A stretch of DNA of 64,000 bases from the NCBI GenBank assembly GCA_013396755.1, contig VWZF01003190.1, positions 1,244,775-1,308,774 of the forward strand, written 5' to 3'. Source of the DNA: Sclerurus mexicanus. Taxonomy: Eukaryota; Chordata; Aves; Passeriformes; Furnariidae. Shown here piece by piece: positions 31,401-45,000 of the stretch. The stretch's first letter is position 1. Every line of letters begins with the position of its first letter. The notes beneath the pieces were generated by a model. The model ran no database searches. It had not been told where the DNA came from and was given only the letters and a program-made list of their open reading frames with translations. Made by a program: the position numbers and the translations under genes.

Positions 31401-34228
31401 ATTCAATTAATCCCAGTCAGAGCTACATTAGTCCACTACTGGAATATGACACAGTAATTTCTGTCCATACTAATTATGGAGAATGAGGATTTTGGCCACT
31501 GAAATGAAAACACCTCATACAATTTTCTTATTCCTAACACTTCAGGAAGAATCAGGCAAGGCATTTGTTTTTGGATGGCAAACAGCCACCTCTGTTCACT
31601 TAACCAGGAGGATCTACAGCTCTGATCAAATTCAGAGCCAACAGAGAGTTTCTGACTCTGGTGTTCTTCAAAGCTCAAGGTTGTGTTGAGGGGCTATGTT
31701 TGGAAGAGAGAGCAGTGTCACTCTTGGTGTCTGTGTTTTGTGTCTGTGGTGGTGTGGATCCTCTCTGTATCTGAGTTCATATCACAGCTGTGTAGCTCTG
31801 GGATATAAATATTCATTATTTAAATGTAATTGAAATTTTACTATGTAGCATAACTACCCAGAGTTGGTTTCAGTTCCAGTGTTGGTGGATGAGACCTGTG
31901 TGGTTGCATCACGTGAACACAATTGTATGCAACACCAGGCAGCACTTTGGTTGTTTGCAGATGAGTTTGTGTTTTCTGTATCCAGAAAGTGCATCTATTT
32001 GGTTCATGTGCCAGCTTTCTGGAAAACTCTGGCCAACTGACCTCATGGCTCTTAGCAAAATAATTTAATACATCAGCTGTGAGGCTTATGTATTTTCCTA
32101 CATTTGTCATGAATGTTTTAAGCAACATGCACACATTCTTCCTAAACAGAATCTGTTGGTTTTTGTTTGATTTTTCCTTTACTGTTCTTAGATTGAAAAA
32201 AATTAGTAGATTCTTAGGGGACTGAAATGCCTGTCAGATAGTGAGTCCTAAGGTATTTCCATATTTAATAGCTAGTAGGTATGAAGATAGAATTAAAGCC
32301 ACTTGATTCCATTTTTGGCAATATTGCTTTTAAAGAAGTTTAAAAACTTGATTAAAGACCAGTTGAATAGCTTGCTTGGAGAGGCAGGAGAGGAAGGGAA
32401 GGCTTTTAGTTCATGACATTATTTTTGTTCATTAAACTGCAGAGTGTTTACATTTTTGTTTGCTAAATGAAGCAGCAGCTCATTTCTTTCAGCTGAGAGC
32501 TGCATCCAGGAAAGTGTGTTGAAATACAAAAAGCAGAGCCAAGGAATGGCTTATTATGTTGCAGCAGGGCTGTGTTTCTGGAAGACATCAGTGAGAGAAT
32601 GTTAAAATATGTTAAGAAAAGGAAGGTTCTCACGGTTCAGAAACATTTCATGTACTTCATATATGGCACACAATTTTGTCAGGAGTTGTATTTCTCCTAT
32701 AACCAAACAAGTAATTTCTGCTTTCTGCTGCAGACCACAACAAAAGCTTACAGCTTTATTGCCATCTCTTCACATACCTACAGTAGTTGTTTAAGTGTCA
32801 TATCACAAAATCCAAGTTTACACATGCTACTGAACCAGGTAGATGGAAATGAAGCACTGTGTATGTGCTGACACACTTTGGTGGGTACCGTCAGTTTTTC
32901 TGAAAGCAGAGGTTCTTCATTCTGCTGGAATTTTGCTTTGTGGCATCTCCAACACAGAGCAGAGTCAGATCTCTGGGCCTCAGAGATCTCTGTAACATTT
33001 TGGTGATGATTAGGAGCCCAGTGCCTGAGCTAGACCAATTAATCCTCTCAGTCCCAGGAAGGAAGTCAGAATTTAATTATAAAATAAAAAAAAAAACCTT
33101 TAAAAACCCAGTCAAACATATAGTTGAACCTGTGACAATTATCTCCAGCCTCTCAAAACTTAGAATAGCTTTCACTGCTGACCATATTTTGCATTAATGA
33201 TAATTGAATTTAAATGTGATAATACTTGGCTAATAGGATAGCAGGAGACATCTGTGCCATACATAAAGCGTATAGATGGGGTGAATACTGGTATTCACAC
33301 TGGCAACAAATAACCTCTTAAAATGCTGACATTAAAGAGAAACTGTCGGAGGGGTTCATTTTCTGACCGGACAATCTGAGGTGACATTTTTGAAAAAACA
33401 AAGCACAAAACAGTGGTGACGTGCCTCAGGGTTATCCAAAGTGGGTCAGGGTGGAGATGGGGGGGAAGCATGCGTGGCTCCAGAAGCACACTGGAAAACT
33501 GCCAAGTGCCAGGACCTTGCTCCTTTTCCTGAAGCAGGAGGCTCAGCCTTCAGGAGGTTAGGAAATTCTGACACTAATGAAGAGAAATGGTTGTACTGAG
33601 TTTCCAGGTGAAACCTTCTCAAATCTGTGTATTGGCACAAACTACACTAACAAAAATGGATCAAAAACGTGTACCTAGTGTTTCCCTTCACCTTCCCAGG
33701 TCCAAAGAAAGGTATGGACAGTGCATGGTCAGGTTTCCGTTTGTCAAAGTACTATCTGAACAAGGCATTTAAAGCTCAGTGTGGACTAAAATTCTCTGTT
33801 GCATAGTTGCAGCTGTCCACAGATGGGCTCTTTGGTACTTCCAGCATAAGTTGCATACCCAACAAATGGTACTGCTGTATTGGGGAAGGCAGGAGGAAAA
33901 GAGGGAATGAGAATATCAGTGCCTTTACATCCCAGCTCCAGCAAGCAAATTAACTATTTTTTGCAAACAACCTTCATTGCTCCAAATTCATCCTAAGAGA
34001 GCTGAGGCAGAGGTCGAAAAGACTGACTTCTGGAGTACATGCAGACTAAATGAGAAAAGATTCTGCTTTTGATTGTTCAGTGCCATCATAAAGTCTCCAG
34101 ATTAGCCCATTTGACAGTTATTAATAAGCATCACTCTAGAGAAAATATCTTTATTTATTTATTCATTAGGGTAAACTTTTTGCTAATTTTTTCTGTTGGT
34201 AGCTTTTGTTGTTTGTTGGTTTTTTTTG
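28451..34228. other. Intergenic, no gene seen
   Basis: Contains a GC-richer block at about 28790-29340, rich in CAG, CTG and TGG words and poor in CpG, with long open frames on both strands that shadow each other. The rest is AT-rich. I see no gene that I can support. Confidence 0.55.
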
Positions 34229-34473
34229 ACTTGAAAGGTGCTCAAAGAGAGCAGAACTGTTTAGTGAATTGTATCCAAGAGACATTTCACCATGCTCAAA
34301 GCAGGTGTTATCAAGAAGGATCATTTGTATTGGCAGTCCTTCAAAATTTACTCTCGAACCATGCTCAAATCAGGTGAGTCCCACAGAGAACTCCTATTTG
34401 ATTTTGGCCATGGCTTCAAAGTCTGCAGCCACACAAGCTAAAAGATTACTGTTAAATTTTAACTGACATTACA
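34229..34473. repeat. Duplicated contig end, block A copy 1
   Basis: 245 bases identical, by my reading, to 35084-35328. It ends exactly at the single N at 34474. I interpret it as the same locus present on two unmerged contigs. Confidence 0.92.
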
Positions 34474-34474
34474 N
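34474..34474. other. Single-N contig joint
   Basis: One ambiguous base exactly where block A stops. Confidence 0.95.
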
Positions 34475-34671
34475 CTCCTCCCCATAAGTAAAAGGAAGGA
34501 AAATTGAAAAAACTCAACAACAATTCCTTTATACTAATTGAGAGGCACTCTTTTAACATTGTGTTGGGCAGCCAACCCACTGTTCAGCAGCCCAGGAAGC
34601 TGGTACAGACTCTGCCAGTCATCAAATTCAGATTTAAAAAAAGAAATGGCAGTGCTTGTTTGCACTTTTTT

Positions 34672-35082
34672 TACAAAATGGACTCTGTGGGTAAATCACA
34701 TAAACAAAGCACCAACCCCAGCAAATAATGTTGGTATTTAATTTACCCACACTGGGTATTCAGAAATCTGCTCATGTGAGAGAGTGAGTTGTGCCCTTCC
34801 TGCGCTGTCGGGCCGGGGCTGCTGCAGCCTCTCCAGTTACTTTTGGGGGCTGGGGACTCTGGGGTGGGGAAGAGGGGCTCTGAGACTCAATGCAACTGGA
34901 ACAGCGAGGAATGATCTTTATATTCTGCTTTGTGTGTATGTGATGTGTTTTTTTGTTTTCTGTTAAGGAATGTTGAGTTCAGGGGTGGAGGGGAAGGCTG
35001 GTGAGATGCATTGGTCACTCCTGAGCCCTGATTCCTGCAATTTCAAAGGTCTGTTCCAGGGTGCTCCAAGGCACTGGCATTG
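34672..35082. repeat. Duplicated contig end, block B copy 1
   Basis: 411 bases identical, by my reading, to 35589-35999. It ends exactly at the N at 35083. It includes a GC-rich segment giving an identical 60-residue open frame in both copies; that frame has no known homology. Confidence 0.92.
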
Positions 35083-35083
35083 N
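35083..35083. other. Single-N contig joint
   Basis: One N between the end of block B copy 1 and the start of block A copy 2. Confidence 0.95.
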
Positions 35084-35328
35084 ACTTGAAAGGTGCTCAA
35101 AGAGAGCAGAACTGTTTAGTGAATTGTATCCAAGAGACATTTCACCATGCTCAAAGCAGGTGTTATCAAGAAGGATCATTTGTATTGGCAGTCCTTCAAA
35201 ATTTACTCTCGAACCATGCTCAAATCAGGTGAGTCCCACAGAGAACTCCTATTTGATTTTGGCCATGGCTTCAAAGTCTGCAGCCACACAAGCTAAAAGA
35301 TTACTGTTAAATTTTAACTGACATTACA
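35084..35328. repeat. Duplicated contig end, block A copy 2
   Basis: Second copy of block A, starting immediately after an N. It continues into unique sequence at 35329-35587. Confidence 0.92.
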
Positions 35329-35587
35329 GTTTCTGTCTGATCTATTAAACTTGGGCAACCTCTGATTGGTAAATACGTATTTTTAGACATCTGCACGTTA
35401 GTAAACACATGATCAGGAAGCTGATCAAAAAAGTTTGTCTCCCCTGGGGTTTGAATGCAGCTATATTAGTGAAAAATGTGAATAGTTTCATCTTTAATGG
35501 ATTGTAAGAATTTTTTCTCCATTGCTTGCTAAGCATCATGCCAATGCATTTTCAGAAATCAGCAAACTTGTAAAGTCTGTGATTCTC

Positions 35588-35588
35588 N
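35588..35588. other. Single-N contig joint
   Basis: One N directly before block B copy 2. Confidence 0.95.
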
Positions 35589-35999
35589 TACAAAATGGAC
35601 TCTGTGGGTAAATCACATAAACAAAGCACCAACCCCAGCAAATAATGTTGGTATTTAATTTACCCACACTGGGTATTCAGAAATCTGCTCATGTGAGAGA
35701 GTGAGTTGTGCCCTTCCTGCGCTGTCGGGCCGGGGCTGCTGCAGCCTCTCCAGTTACTTTTGGGGGCTGGGGACTCTGGGGTGGGGAAGAGGGGCTCTGA
35801 GACTCAATGCAACTGGAACAGCGAGGAATGATCTTTATATTCTGCTTTGTGTGTATGTGATGTGTTTTTTTGTTTTCTGTTAAGGAATGTTGAGTTCAGG
35901 GGTGGAGGGGAAGGCTGGTGAGATGCATTGGTCACTCCTGAGCCCTGATTCCTGCAATTTCAAAGGTCTGTTCCAGGGTGCTCCAAGGCACTGGCATTG
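35589..35999. repeat. Duplicated contig end, block B copy 2
   Basis: Second copy of block B. It runs on into unique sequence after 35999. Confidence 0.92.
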
Positions 36000-37572
36000 C
36001 AGAGGTGCCTCTGTGGGGAGGTGGGTCTGCCACGCAGTCCCATCTCAGGGGCAGGTCTCTGGCCATGTCGATTAGGGTGGAAGGCTGGAATCCACTAGGG
36101 TGGAATCACAGACATTACAAACTGCATCTTCCCCATCTCTAGAAAGGAATAATCTAACAGAGGGAGCAAGATCTTTTTTATTCTTTTCACATGAAGGAAG
36201 CCCCAGCTCAAATCTAAGATTTTGCTTACAGGGAAGAAAGGTCAGACGTACTTGGTGGTTTTAGTCAACTTAGTTTCAGTATTTTGTTTTTGAAAAGGCA
36301 CAGCATGTATTTAATATGGCTCTGTAAAGCTGAGAATCCTCTTTCCCTGGTATCTCCAGTCTTCCTTTCTGAGCATCAATTTTCTGAAACACGTCGCTTT
36401 GTCTAGCCTGTCACTGATTGAACATTAGTTATTCTAAAAATGTCCCCTGTGTCTGAAGGGATTTGGTCTAGATGCCTGACAGAAGGATGCAATGAACAGC
36501 CCCCAGCTCTCTCTCTTGGTCTGCCACACTGGTCTGCCAGCGTGGAGCTCAGGCTGTCACTACTCAGGCATCCCATGGAATATGCTGAAAAGCTGCACCG
36601 TGTTCACTTCTGAAAACTACTCAGTCAAAGGGAGGGATGGGAAGGATATTCTGCTGTTCACAGAAGCAGGACACGCAGCAAACTCAGTGCTGTAACCTGA
36701 ATGCTTGCAGTGCATCATAACCAGACAAAGAGGCTGCACAGACCTAATCAATGTGCTATCTACAAGAAAAATATTTGAACTGAAGCGAGCCTCTTTAGGC
36801 ACTCTGTTCATGTGCAACACACTACATGCACTGGCTGCTGTCCCAGTGACACAGTAAACTAGAAAATGTGCCGCTCACACAAGCTAGTGTTCCAAGCTAG
36901 CTTGAAATTCAAAAAATCTTTGTAAGCTTCAGTTCTGTGCCCATGACATCTGATCATCCTCTGTAGTCAGAAGGACGACACAAATTTACAGGTATTACCG
37001 AAGTTTGGCATCACGGTTACAGTTGTACTTCAGAAGGTTTCTTCTTAAAAACTTTTTTAAACCACAGCCTGGGAGATACATCAATACTTTTTCCCTGTGA
37101 AGACCAATCCTGCAGGGCACCCCAGGAAGAAACAGGGCTTATACAGGGCTCGCTTGTTCTATATTTTCTCTTTCAAAGGTATTTTCATTTCTTTAAAGAC
37201 ACATTTATGGAGTTAAAGAAGCATATCCACTGGTATTCTCACTGTAGGATTTTCCCACATGGTGACAAAAAAATGTACTTTGTGCCTCTTCAGTTGTCTG
37301 AGGCCAAAAGAATGTAGTCAAAATCATATTTAGAATAAAGTCTAATTTGATTTCAAAATTGGTATTGATGGAGTGTCCACAATAGTTCGTAGCAAGTTGC
37401 TCCAGCAAGTCAGATGGTCAAAACTTTGCAGTTTACTTAAATCATTTATTATCAACTTCTAGTTACTTGAATCTTATCACATGGGTGAGTCTCTAGTCCT
37501 TCTATTTCCGTAAAGAATTCTCATATTTCTGACCTCTGTGTAGGTACTGAAGAACTACAGAGAGGTGGATGT
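36000..37572. other. Intergenic, no gene seen
   Basis: A small doubled TAGGGTGGAA unit occurs at about 36074-36105; otherwise nothing recognised. Confidence 0.6.
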
Positions 37573-37925
37573 TGGCAGGGACTTCTGGAGGTTATCGAGT
37601 CCGAGTTCTCTGCTCAAAGCAGCTGCAGCAAGGGCTGGTGCCCAGGGCTCAGCCTAGTTCAGCTTTGATTGTCTCCACAGGTGGATACTCCAAAGTCTCT
37701 CCAGGTGACCTGTTCTAGTGTTTAATTATACCCACAGCGATAAAGTGTTTTCTTATGTTTAAGGGGAATTTCCTGTGTTTCAGGTTTTGCCCATTGCCTC
37801 TTATCCTGTCACCACAGAGAAGAGTCTGGCTCGTTCTTTACTACTCAGCACAACCAGCAGGTATTTATAAACAATAATACAATGTTCAGATAATTCCCTG
37901 TGATCTCAAATTCTTTTCAGAACCT
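37573..37925 (-). mobile_element. CR1 LINE fragment, antisense, old subfamily
   Basis: The reverse complement of a CR1 3' region. On the + strand it shows CTGCTCAAAGCAG, TCTCCACAGGTGGATACTCC, TGACCTGTTCTAGTG, GGGGAATTTCCTGTGTTTCA, TGCCCATTGCCTCTTATCCT, GAGAAGAGTCTGGCTCG and CAGGTATTTATAAACAATAA. The layout matches CR1-C/F-type copies rather than the type at 22748. It is well diverged, and both edges are approximate. Confidence 0.88.
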
Positions 37926-40900
37926 GTTTCTTTTCCCTTCAATGACTACTGCCTGGCTTCTTCCATTTTGGACAAATTCATTCCCATTTGCAAATGTACA
38001 TTAATCATTCAGCTTGTCAGCATATGCAGGTTGAATTGTGGCAGTGGGTTGATGTCTTTACAGTTTGCCAGCTTACTGTCTTCCTGATAAATTGTCATAA
38101 ATGAATTTTGATTGTGTTTGAGATTTGCTGAAGTGGTTCAAGTGAAGGACCATAAAGAACTTGCTTAGCTCTTGCTCTGAAGTTCATGTTCCCATCAGTG
38201 TAACAAGGGGGAAGACTGGGAATGGTAAAAGGCAGAGGAAGGAGGGACACTGGATCACTGCATTGGGTCAGGGACTTGGAAGTTCATCATTTGCAGTCAT
38301 TTATTACTCTAATTTGGTAATTCTATACTAACAGTAGATTTTACTTGCAAGATCTGGCAAAGAGATGGTTACGACTTATTAATACAGCTTTGTTATTCAA
38401 AAGAGAGATTAAGATAGAAATTAATTGACAGTCTACCCACAGTTGCACTTTACGATTCATAGTGCAGTACACGAACAGGAACAGTCTATTCTATAAACTT
38501 GCTCAGGTTCCACAGATCTATAGATCTAGAATAGACAGGCCAGTGACTCAAGGAAATCCTGCTAAAAGATGCTGTAGTCATGGCTCACAAAAGCCCACTG
38601 AAGTCACGACCAACAAGTATGAGTCACCTCAGCGAGAGCACCGTGCCCCTCATCGTGCACTGGGCTCTTACCTGGTTGCTTTCCTGTTACTGGGAATTTG
38701 ATAAGTGCCTCACCTCCCAGGAACACTGGTAATTGCTAATATGCAACGTTAGATTGTTGAACTCAGCCTGAACCCAATTTATTTTTACTTCTGCAGAGAG
38801 GACGTGAATTATCCTTCTGACACCGGATCTGAGTAAGCAGATGCACTCTGTGTGATCACACGCGTTCTATGCAGGAGGCAGCAGCAGGCTCCAGTGCTTC
38901 CTCCCAGCACTCTGTTCCTATATATATTGCTGCGTGGCATGGATATGCTTACATGGTCATGTGGGAAAAGGATTGTGTATACCCTGGGGAAAAGCGTGTA
39001 GGAGTGAATTCTTCTCAGACAGCAGAGAGTCCGCAGGAGTTCACAGTTGAGAACAACCCTCCGTTGATTCGCCACCATTGTAGCACTATTTACAGTAGGT
39101 TTCTATGTTGCCTCTGTTTCTCTCTTCAGAAACAAAAGTGCATATTTACCATAGAAACTGCCATGAGCTATATTAAACAAAAGCATGCTTTAGAAAAGCC
39201 ATTAATTTTAGAATTATCATAAATATTTATACCAGACAGACCATAAACAGCACCTTAGAGACCATGCCGTGTTTATATAAATCCCTCTTAATTTAGAAAA
39301 TGTTGATTTGGTAGACTGAGGCAGCCATAGCCAACAAATGCATATTTGAGAAAACTCCTCTATAGTCTCCTGTGACCAAAACTTCCTCATTTGTATGGGT
39401 ATTCAGCTTTTGTTTCTGATTAAAACTACTTTTATGAGTTGCCTACCGTATTTTATAACTCTCTATTCACTGTGAGTTCTCATGCTAGAAAGTTTGCTCA
39501 GACCCAGACATTCAGCTGGCAGCAGGTCCTTTCAGCTTGCTCCCAGCCACGCAAGGGGTTTCTGCATGAGGCCAGGAGTCCCTCGGTGGGTGCAGGCTGC
39601 AGGCTCTGGGTACGAGGGACCACGCAGGGCTGGGTGGTGAGCACACAGCAGCTCCCATCCTCCTGAGTTGCTGCTGCAGGAAAAATCAGGTTATTCGTGT
39701 ACAACGGTCAAAAAAGTATTGGAATTGTACATGGTTCAAAGGCACTTCTGTAACTAAAGCTGTTGTTCTGCTGAAAATTGAACCCAGCAAAGAATGAGTC
39801 TGTTTTACAGCTGAACGAGTGTCCTGCTCCTGTTGCTGCCTGGTGCCACAGGTCCAGCGGAAGGCAGGAAATATACAAGCGAAGGAGGAGGGCAGGGCAA
39901 AATTTTTGATGGGACCTTGCACTTGGATGGATTTAGAGTTGTTGAGAAACTATCGTGCCAGAAATTATTTCTCTAAAAGTGTTTCTAAAATTTGATCTTG
40001 GTTTCAGGCCACATAAATCTGATTATCTGCCCAGAACAGATGATTGTCTCTGGAAATGCATTCTGCCATCCACAGGTTCTAATTGCAGTTGGAGGCTACT
40101 TTCAGATCTTCTTAGCCCAAAAATATATAATTAAATGTTATTTCTCTACACAGGCTGTGTACATAAGAAAACCATGCTGCTGACACTCCTTCCATTTCAT
40201 TTGCAGATTACAATGGATTGTGCAGCAGAGTTGTCCACTTAAAATCATCTTTTATTATCACAGAGTAGAGCCTCTGACTGTTCTTTTCTGATTAAAAGGA
40301 GGGATTATACACTTCTTCATCTGTAAGCAGGTTCCAAGCTCTGGGATATGGGAAATAAGGGAGCTGCTGAGTTTCAGAACCTGCACCCAAGCCTATACTG
40401 GTAATGACACTAGATTAGTCAGTGATAATGAGGCCAAATTTCCCAATACAAAAGTATTATTTATTTAACATTTCCTATCCTGATGCAGAAAATAGGCATC
40501 AATTTGACCAAAACCCTTACTAATGAGAAGTTATTTGCCAAGTTGCCATGTCCCATTAAGAGAGCACGGTACTTTATACACTTGCATTACTGTACTTTTG
40601 TCCGAAGTTTGAGCCTAATTTCCTGAAATAAAAGCAATTTCATACAAAATGTGAAGGCATGATGTGAGGAACAGCAGCTGAAAGCTCTGGATGCACAAAT
40701 TGCTGCATGTAGTTTTAGTGACATGGATTGTGGGAAAGGGCAGATCTTCTACAAGGATTTTTAAGTTTTTATGGTGGGGGCAAAGTGCAACTGAGCTACA
40801 GAATGTTCTGCATTTTTTCTCTGATATCCTGATACTCTTATATCCAGATTATGCTGAACCGTCCTTGGCATGTTCTGTGCCTTAATATTATAGTAGTTTA

Positions 40901-41542
40901 ACAACATTCTTAGCAAATTTGCTTAGTTAACCCAAATAAAGCCAAACTCCCAAGAATCTCTTGGGTTTGGGGGTTTGCTGAATCTGTGCTTTTATCAGAA
41001 TGTTTATTTTGGTGCTCTGCCCATCTGCTAGACTTCTCTTATTACTTTTTAACTTTATTACTAATTTGCTGCTGCTCTGCACATAAATCAATGATGGCAC
41101 CACATGGTTTTGACTGCAACTTTTCTAAATATAACTGGTTTATGGGATAAATTCAAGTCACTGGGGTGAAATAATTCTCTGAATTATTCTGAATGAATTC
41201 TTCGGAGAGCTACCCAGAAGTTTCTCAAGAAGTGATGAGGCTAGCACAGGGTCCTACAGATGCACTTCCCTGAGTGCTGCTGTCTCACTGGTCCTTTCTT
41301 GATTTTCTCTAGAGAGAATTAATGCCTCTCATAGCAAAGCACTTGGCCTTCACATGAATTCATTCCTTTATTAAAAGAAAACTCCCAGTACTAAAAAAAT
41401 GCATCTGGTATCCAAAGGAATGGGGGAAGGGTTTGGACTTGTGTGCACTGAGCTTAAGTATATGTAGGGGAATTTTTTTGAAGGGAAGGGGAGCATAAGG
41501 ATCTCAGGGCTCACTCACTGTCTACAATGGATTTTCAAAAGT
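37926..41542. other. Intergenic, no gene seen
   Basis: Mixed-composition DNA with a few open frames of 60-120 residues (for example 38869-39222) that match nothing I know and lack conserved splice context. Confidence 0.55.
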
Positions 41543-42060
41543 AATAATAGAATCATTTAGGTTGGAAAATACCTATAAGGTCATAAGGTCCAACCATAAA
41601 TCTAACACTGCCAAGTCCACCATTAGACCATGTCCCTAAACACCACATCTACACATCTTTTTTTTGACCTTTGGGGACAGTGACTTGACCAGCTATTTGG
41701 GCAACCTGTTTCAGTGTTCCACCACCCTTACCAGAAAACATTTCTTCCTTATACCTTGCCTAAATCTACCCTGTTTTAGTTTAAAACCATTAGCCCTTGT
41801 CCTGTTGCAATAGGCCCTGCTAAAAATTCTGTCCCTGTCTTTCTTATAAGCCCCCTTTAAGTACTGAAAGGCTGCAGTAAGGTCTCCCTGGAGCCTTCTC
41901 TTTCTCCAGGTGATCAATTCTGACTCTCTCAGCCTTTCATTATAGATATTCCATTCTGTGACAACCCACTCTCAATCTCTGAGCTTCTGCACATCCCTCT
42001 GATTATTTTTGGGGCTCTTACATCTCCACACTGACTCCTCTTAACTGACAGCCCTTGGAT
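41543..42060 (-). mobile_element. CR1 LINE fragment, antisense
   Basis: On the + strand it begins with the reverse complement of the CR1 3' terminus (AATCATTTAGGTTGGAAAAT, then AAGGTCCAACCATAAATCTA). It continues through ACTGCCAAGTCCACCATTAG, CACCACATCTACACATCTTT, GCAACCTGTTTCAGTGTTCC, TAGCCCTTGTCCTGTTGCAA and CTTCTCTTTCTCCAGG. The 5' part near 41940-42060 is degenerate, so the right edge is uncertain. Confidence 0.93.
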
Positions 42061-45000
42061 GCCAGCTATGGAACTCTAAGTCCTGTTGGTGAGATGAGTA
42101 TGCAGGATGGATGGCTTAGATGCAACTGATCTAGTTGCTGCAAAGAAAGGTTTTAGCCTGGAGCATTAGTGATGGCTGTCCCCTATTTGAGGTCCTCTAA
42201 GCAGTGTTTTCTCAAGAGACATGAAAAATTTAAGATTCTGTTTAGAAATTAGACTTTCTTATTTGAGAGAGAGAGAGACGATCCTGGACTGTCTGTGGTT
42301 TGCAGGTTGAGATCAAGTTGTTGTATTGAGCATAAAAAAGTACCCTCTGGCAGCAGGAATGTGAGCTTGGGTCAAGCTCTGACATGGGCATGTGGAAACC
42401 AAGCCCAGGACAGAGTGTTTTTAATGCAGCTCCAGCAAAGAAAATCTCCCACTGAGCACAGCTGGTGGGCTGGGGCTAGGGAAGAATGTCTACTACTGAC
42501 ACTTCTGGCATTTCTCCTCAGCTCTTAAATTGCTCTTCTGTTTTTTTTAAAGGCTCATTTAGTGGTTCTGAAAGATATGATATGACCACTAGATCCCAGA
42601 AGCACCCAGAGTTCAGAGGGCAGACTGTGAGGCCTCATAGCCTTCATTTTTCAAAGATTTAAGGCTAGAAATGCATCTGTCTTCTGACTCTGCAAGAAGT
42701 TAAAATTGTGGTTCCTTCTCATACTCCCTTCTATGCTTTTAAACCCATGACCTGACCCTGTATATTTTGGGGACTTGGTAGTCTTTGTGCTGTAAAGTGA
42801 CCTGGCAGAAGATATACGTGCCCCTTCCCTCCTCTGGTTGTGAAGCCTTATATAGCCATGGTGACCAATAGTCTGCCCCTCTGCTTTGCCCCTCTAATCC
42901 CACATGTAAGGCTGTGACTCGGAATGACCTCAGGAAAGATCTGGAGGACAAGCTGGATAGTCAGAAATGTGGCCAAAGTATTCTGTGGACCAACTAAGTC
43001 CCAGCAACTCCAGGGCAGCTCACCGTGCTGCTCAAAGTCGCAATGAAGGAGAGCAGCCCCTCGTCATGCTGAGCTCTTCTTAGCAGGGGTTAGATCCAGA
43101 GGGTGCAAACCTGACTTAGCAACTTACAGTTCTCTTCAGCCTCTCTGAAAGTCCCTGGGAAGCTACTGAGGGTACAGTCTTTGCCTAAGATATTTCTTCT
43201 TCATTACTCAATTCTGCTGTGCACTCACTGCTCAATTATCCAGAATAGGGATGAGGTGGCATAACCTAGATAAAGCAAAAGAATCGTGATATTAAAAAAT
43301 ATGTAAATGAGGCTATTAGAACGTACTGACTGTGTTCACCTTTGCCATCAGCTCTCTAAAAAGAAGAGCTTTAACTAAAAGTAGATGAAGCTGTTTTAGG
43401 TGAGCATAAAACACTTTCTGTTATGAAGGAGTAATAAAGGTGTCAGCTGAAGGCAGGGCCTGATTAATACATGGCTTGGGTAAGAGTATGTACATTTCAG
43501 ATGATGTCTCATTTTTAAATTAAAAAGAAAACACTGTTCATTGAAAATGAAGATGGAACATCGTTTAATATGGGATCTGTTGTGGGATCTCCTTGGAAAT
43601 GTGGTAGTCATGTCCTTATGGTACTGTCTGGTAAAGTGGATTTATGAATACATATTTTGCTTCATCAGCATCACTGCAATCAGAACAACACATGACTATG
43701 CTTTATTTCTTGGTAGAGAGAAGATTTTGTGGCATCTCGACTACATTTGAATAAGGCTTAGACACGTTTCGGTGTAGACTGTGTTACTAGCCATTGTTAA
43801 ATGCTCAGTAAATCTATACATACTTGCAAAAGATGTAACTTTTCATAGCTAAGAACTGCATAGGAGATCTGCAAAACCGTATAAAGAAATTAGCTGTGTT
43901 TTTTGGGAGGAAAAGGCAAACACTGTGCACATTTCTGAGAGGGATTCTGCCATTTTCTCCATGAAAATCAGTTTCCTCTGAGTACATACAAGTTATCCAT
44001 TAATCCCTTTATCTCTTTGACTCCTACTTCAAGCACTGTCAGGGGCATATGGCAACCTTACTATGCATCCACCTTTCATTTCAAAGTGAAAAGAGAACCA
44101 GAGGTCAAACAAAGACCCCTTGTTGAGAGCCACTGGAAGCTTCATTGCACTGAGGTCCAGATCCAGAAAGGAACTTTAGGATCCAAATCCCTTTGCTTCC
44201 CTGACTCCCATTTAGCTGCTGCTTAAGCCCACAGGCAGATACAGTCTATAGAAGCTTCAGAGTCTGTTGCTAACATTTCCCACTTGCCTAGTTCTGGGAC
44301 TGCCTGTCCCAAACGTACCTCAGTTGTGAGAAACCCCAGCAACTGAGCACTTACTTTGAACTCACCCCTGTTGCAGATAAGTGGAGGAATACATTCCCCC
44401 TGGACAGCTTCTGGAATTGTTTGTGCATTTTATCCAAAGGCAGTTTAAAAATATTTAAGTGTTCATGGGGCAGGGAACGACAGGTTAATACCTTAAATGG
44501 TGTTACCAATTATTATATTTTTTATTATATGCAAGGAAATTTTTGTCTATAGTGCATAGTGGAATACCCTGAAAAAGTTATTTCCCAGCATTTTCTCTTA
44601 GATTCAGAGGGAATATTAGCTCATGGGCAGGAGATGCTCCTGGAAGCTATGATTTAATTTTTCACAGATATGAAAGGGAATCAAACTGGATGTCCTCCAC
44701 TGGGGTTAAGGTAGCTAGTGGCAATCTAGAAATGAGAGTGTAGGACACCAGTGGTCGCAAGAGCTCCCTCAGCCTGTGCTCCACCTGGCAAATTTGCCAT
44801 CTGAAATATCCACCGTTCTGTGTGGGCTCAGTAACGTGCTAACACTGAACTGCTGATGAGGGCATTGACTGGCTTCATGCCCCACGGATGCTTCTCACAG
44901 TGTGCAGTGCCTGCCGTGCTGTCAGAGTCCTGGAGGATGGGAGTGTACTGAGCAGGATGCTCAGTAACTCCGTGTGCTTGCAAAAGGCACCGCTTGTGGT

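Noticed and set aside
34229..35999. A genuine recent tandem duplication or a mobile element in two copies
   Set aside because: Copies look identical and terminate exactly at single N bases, which fits unmerged contig ends far better.
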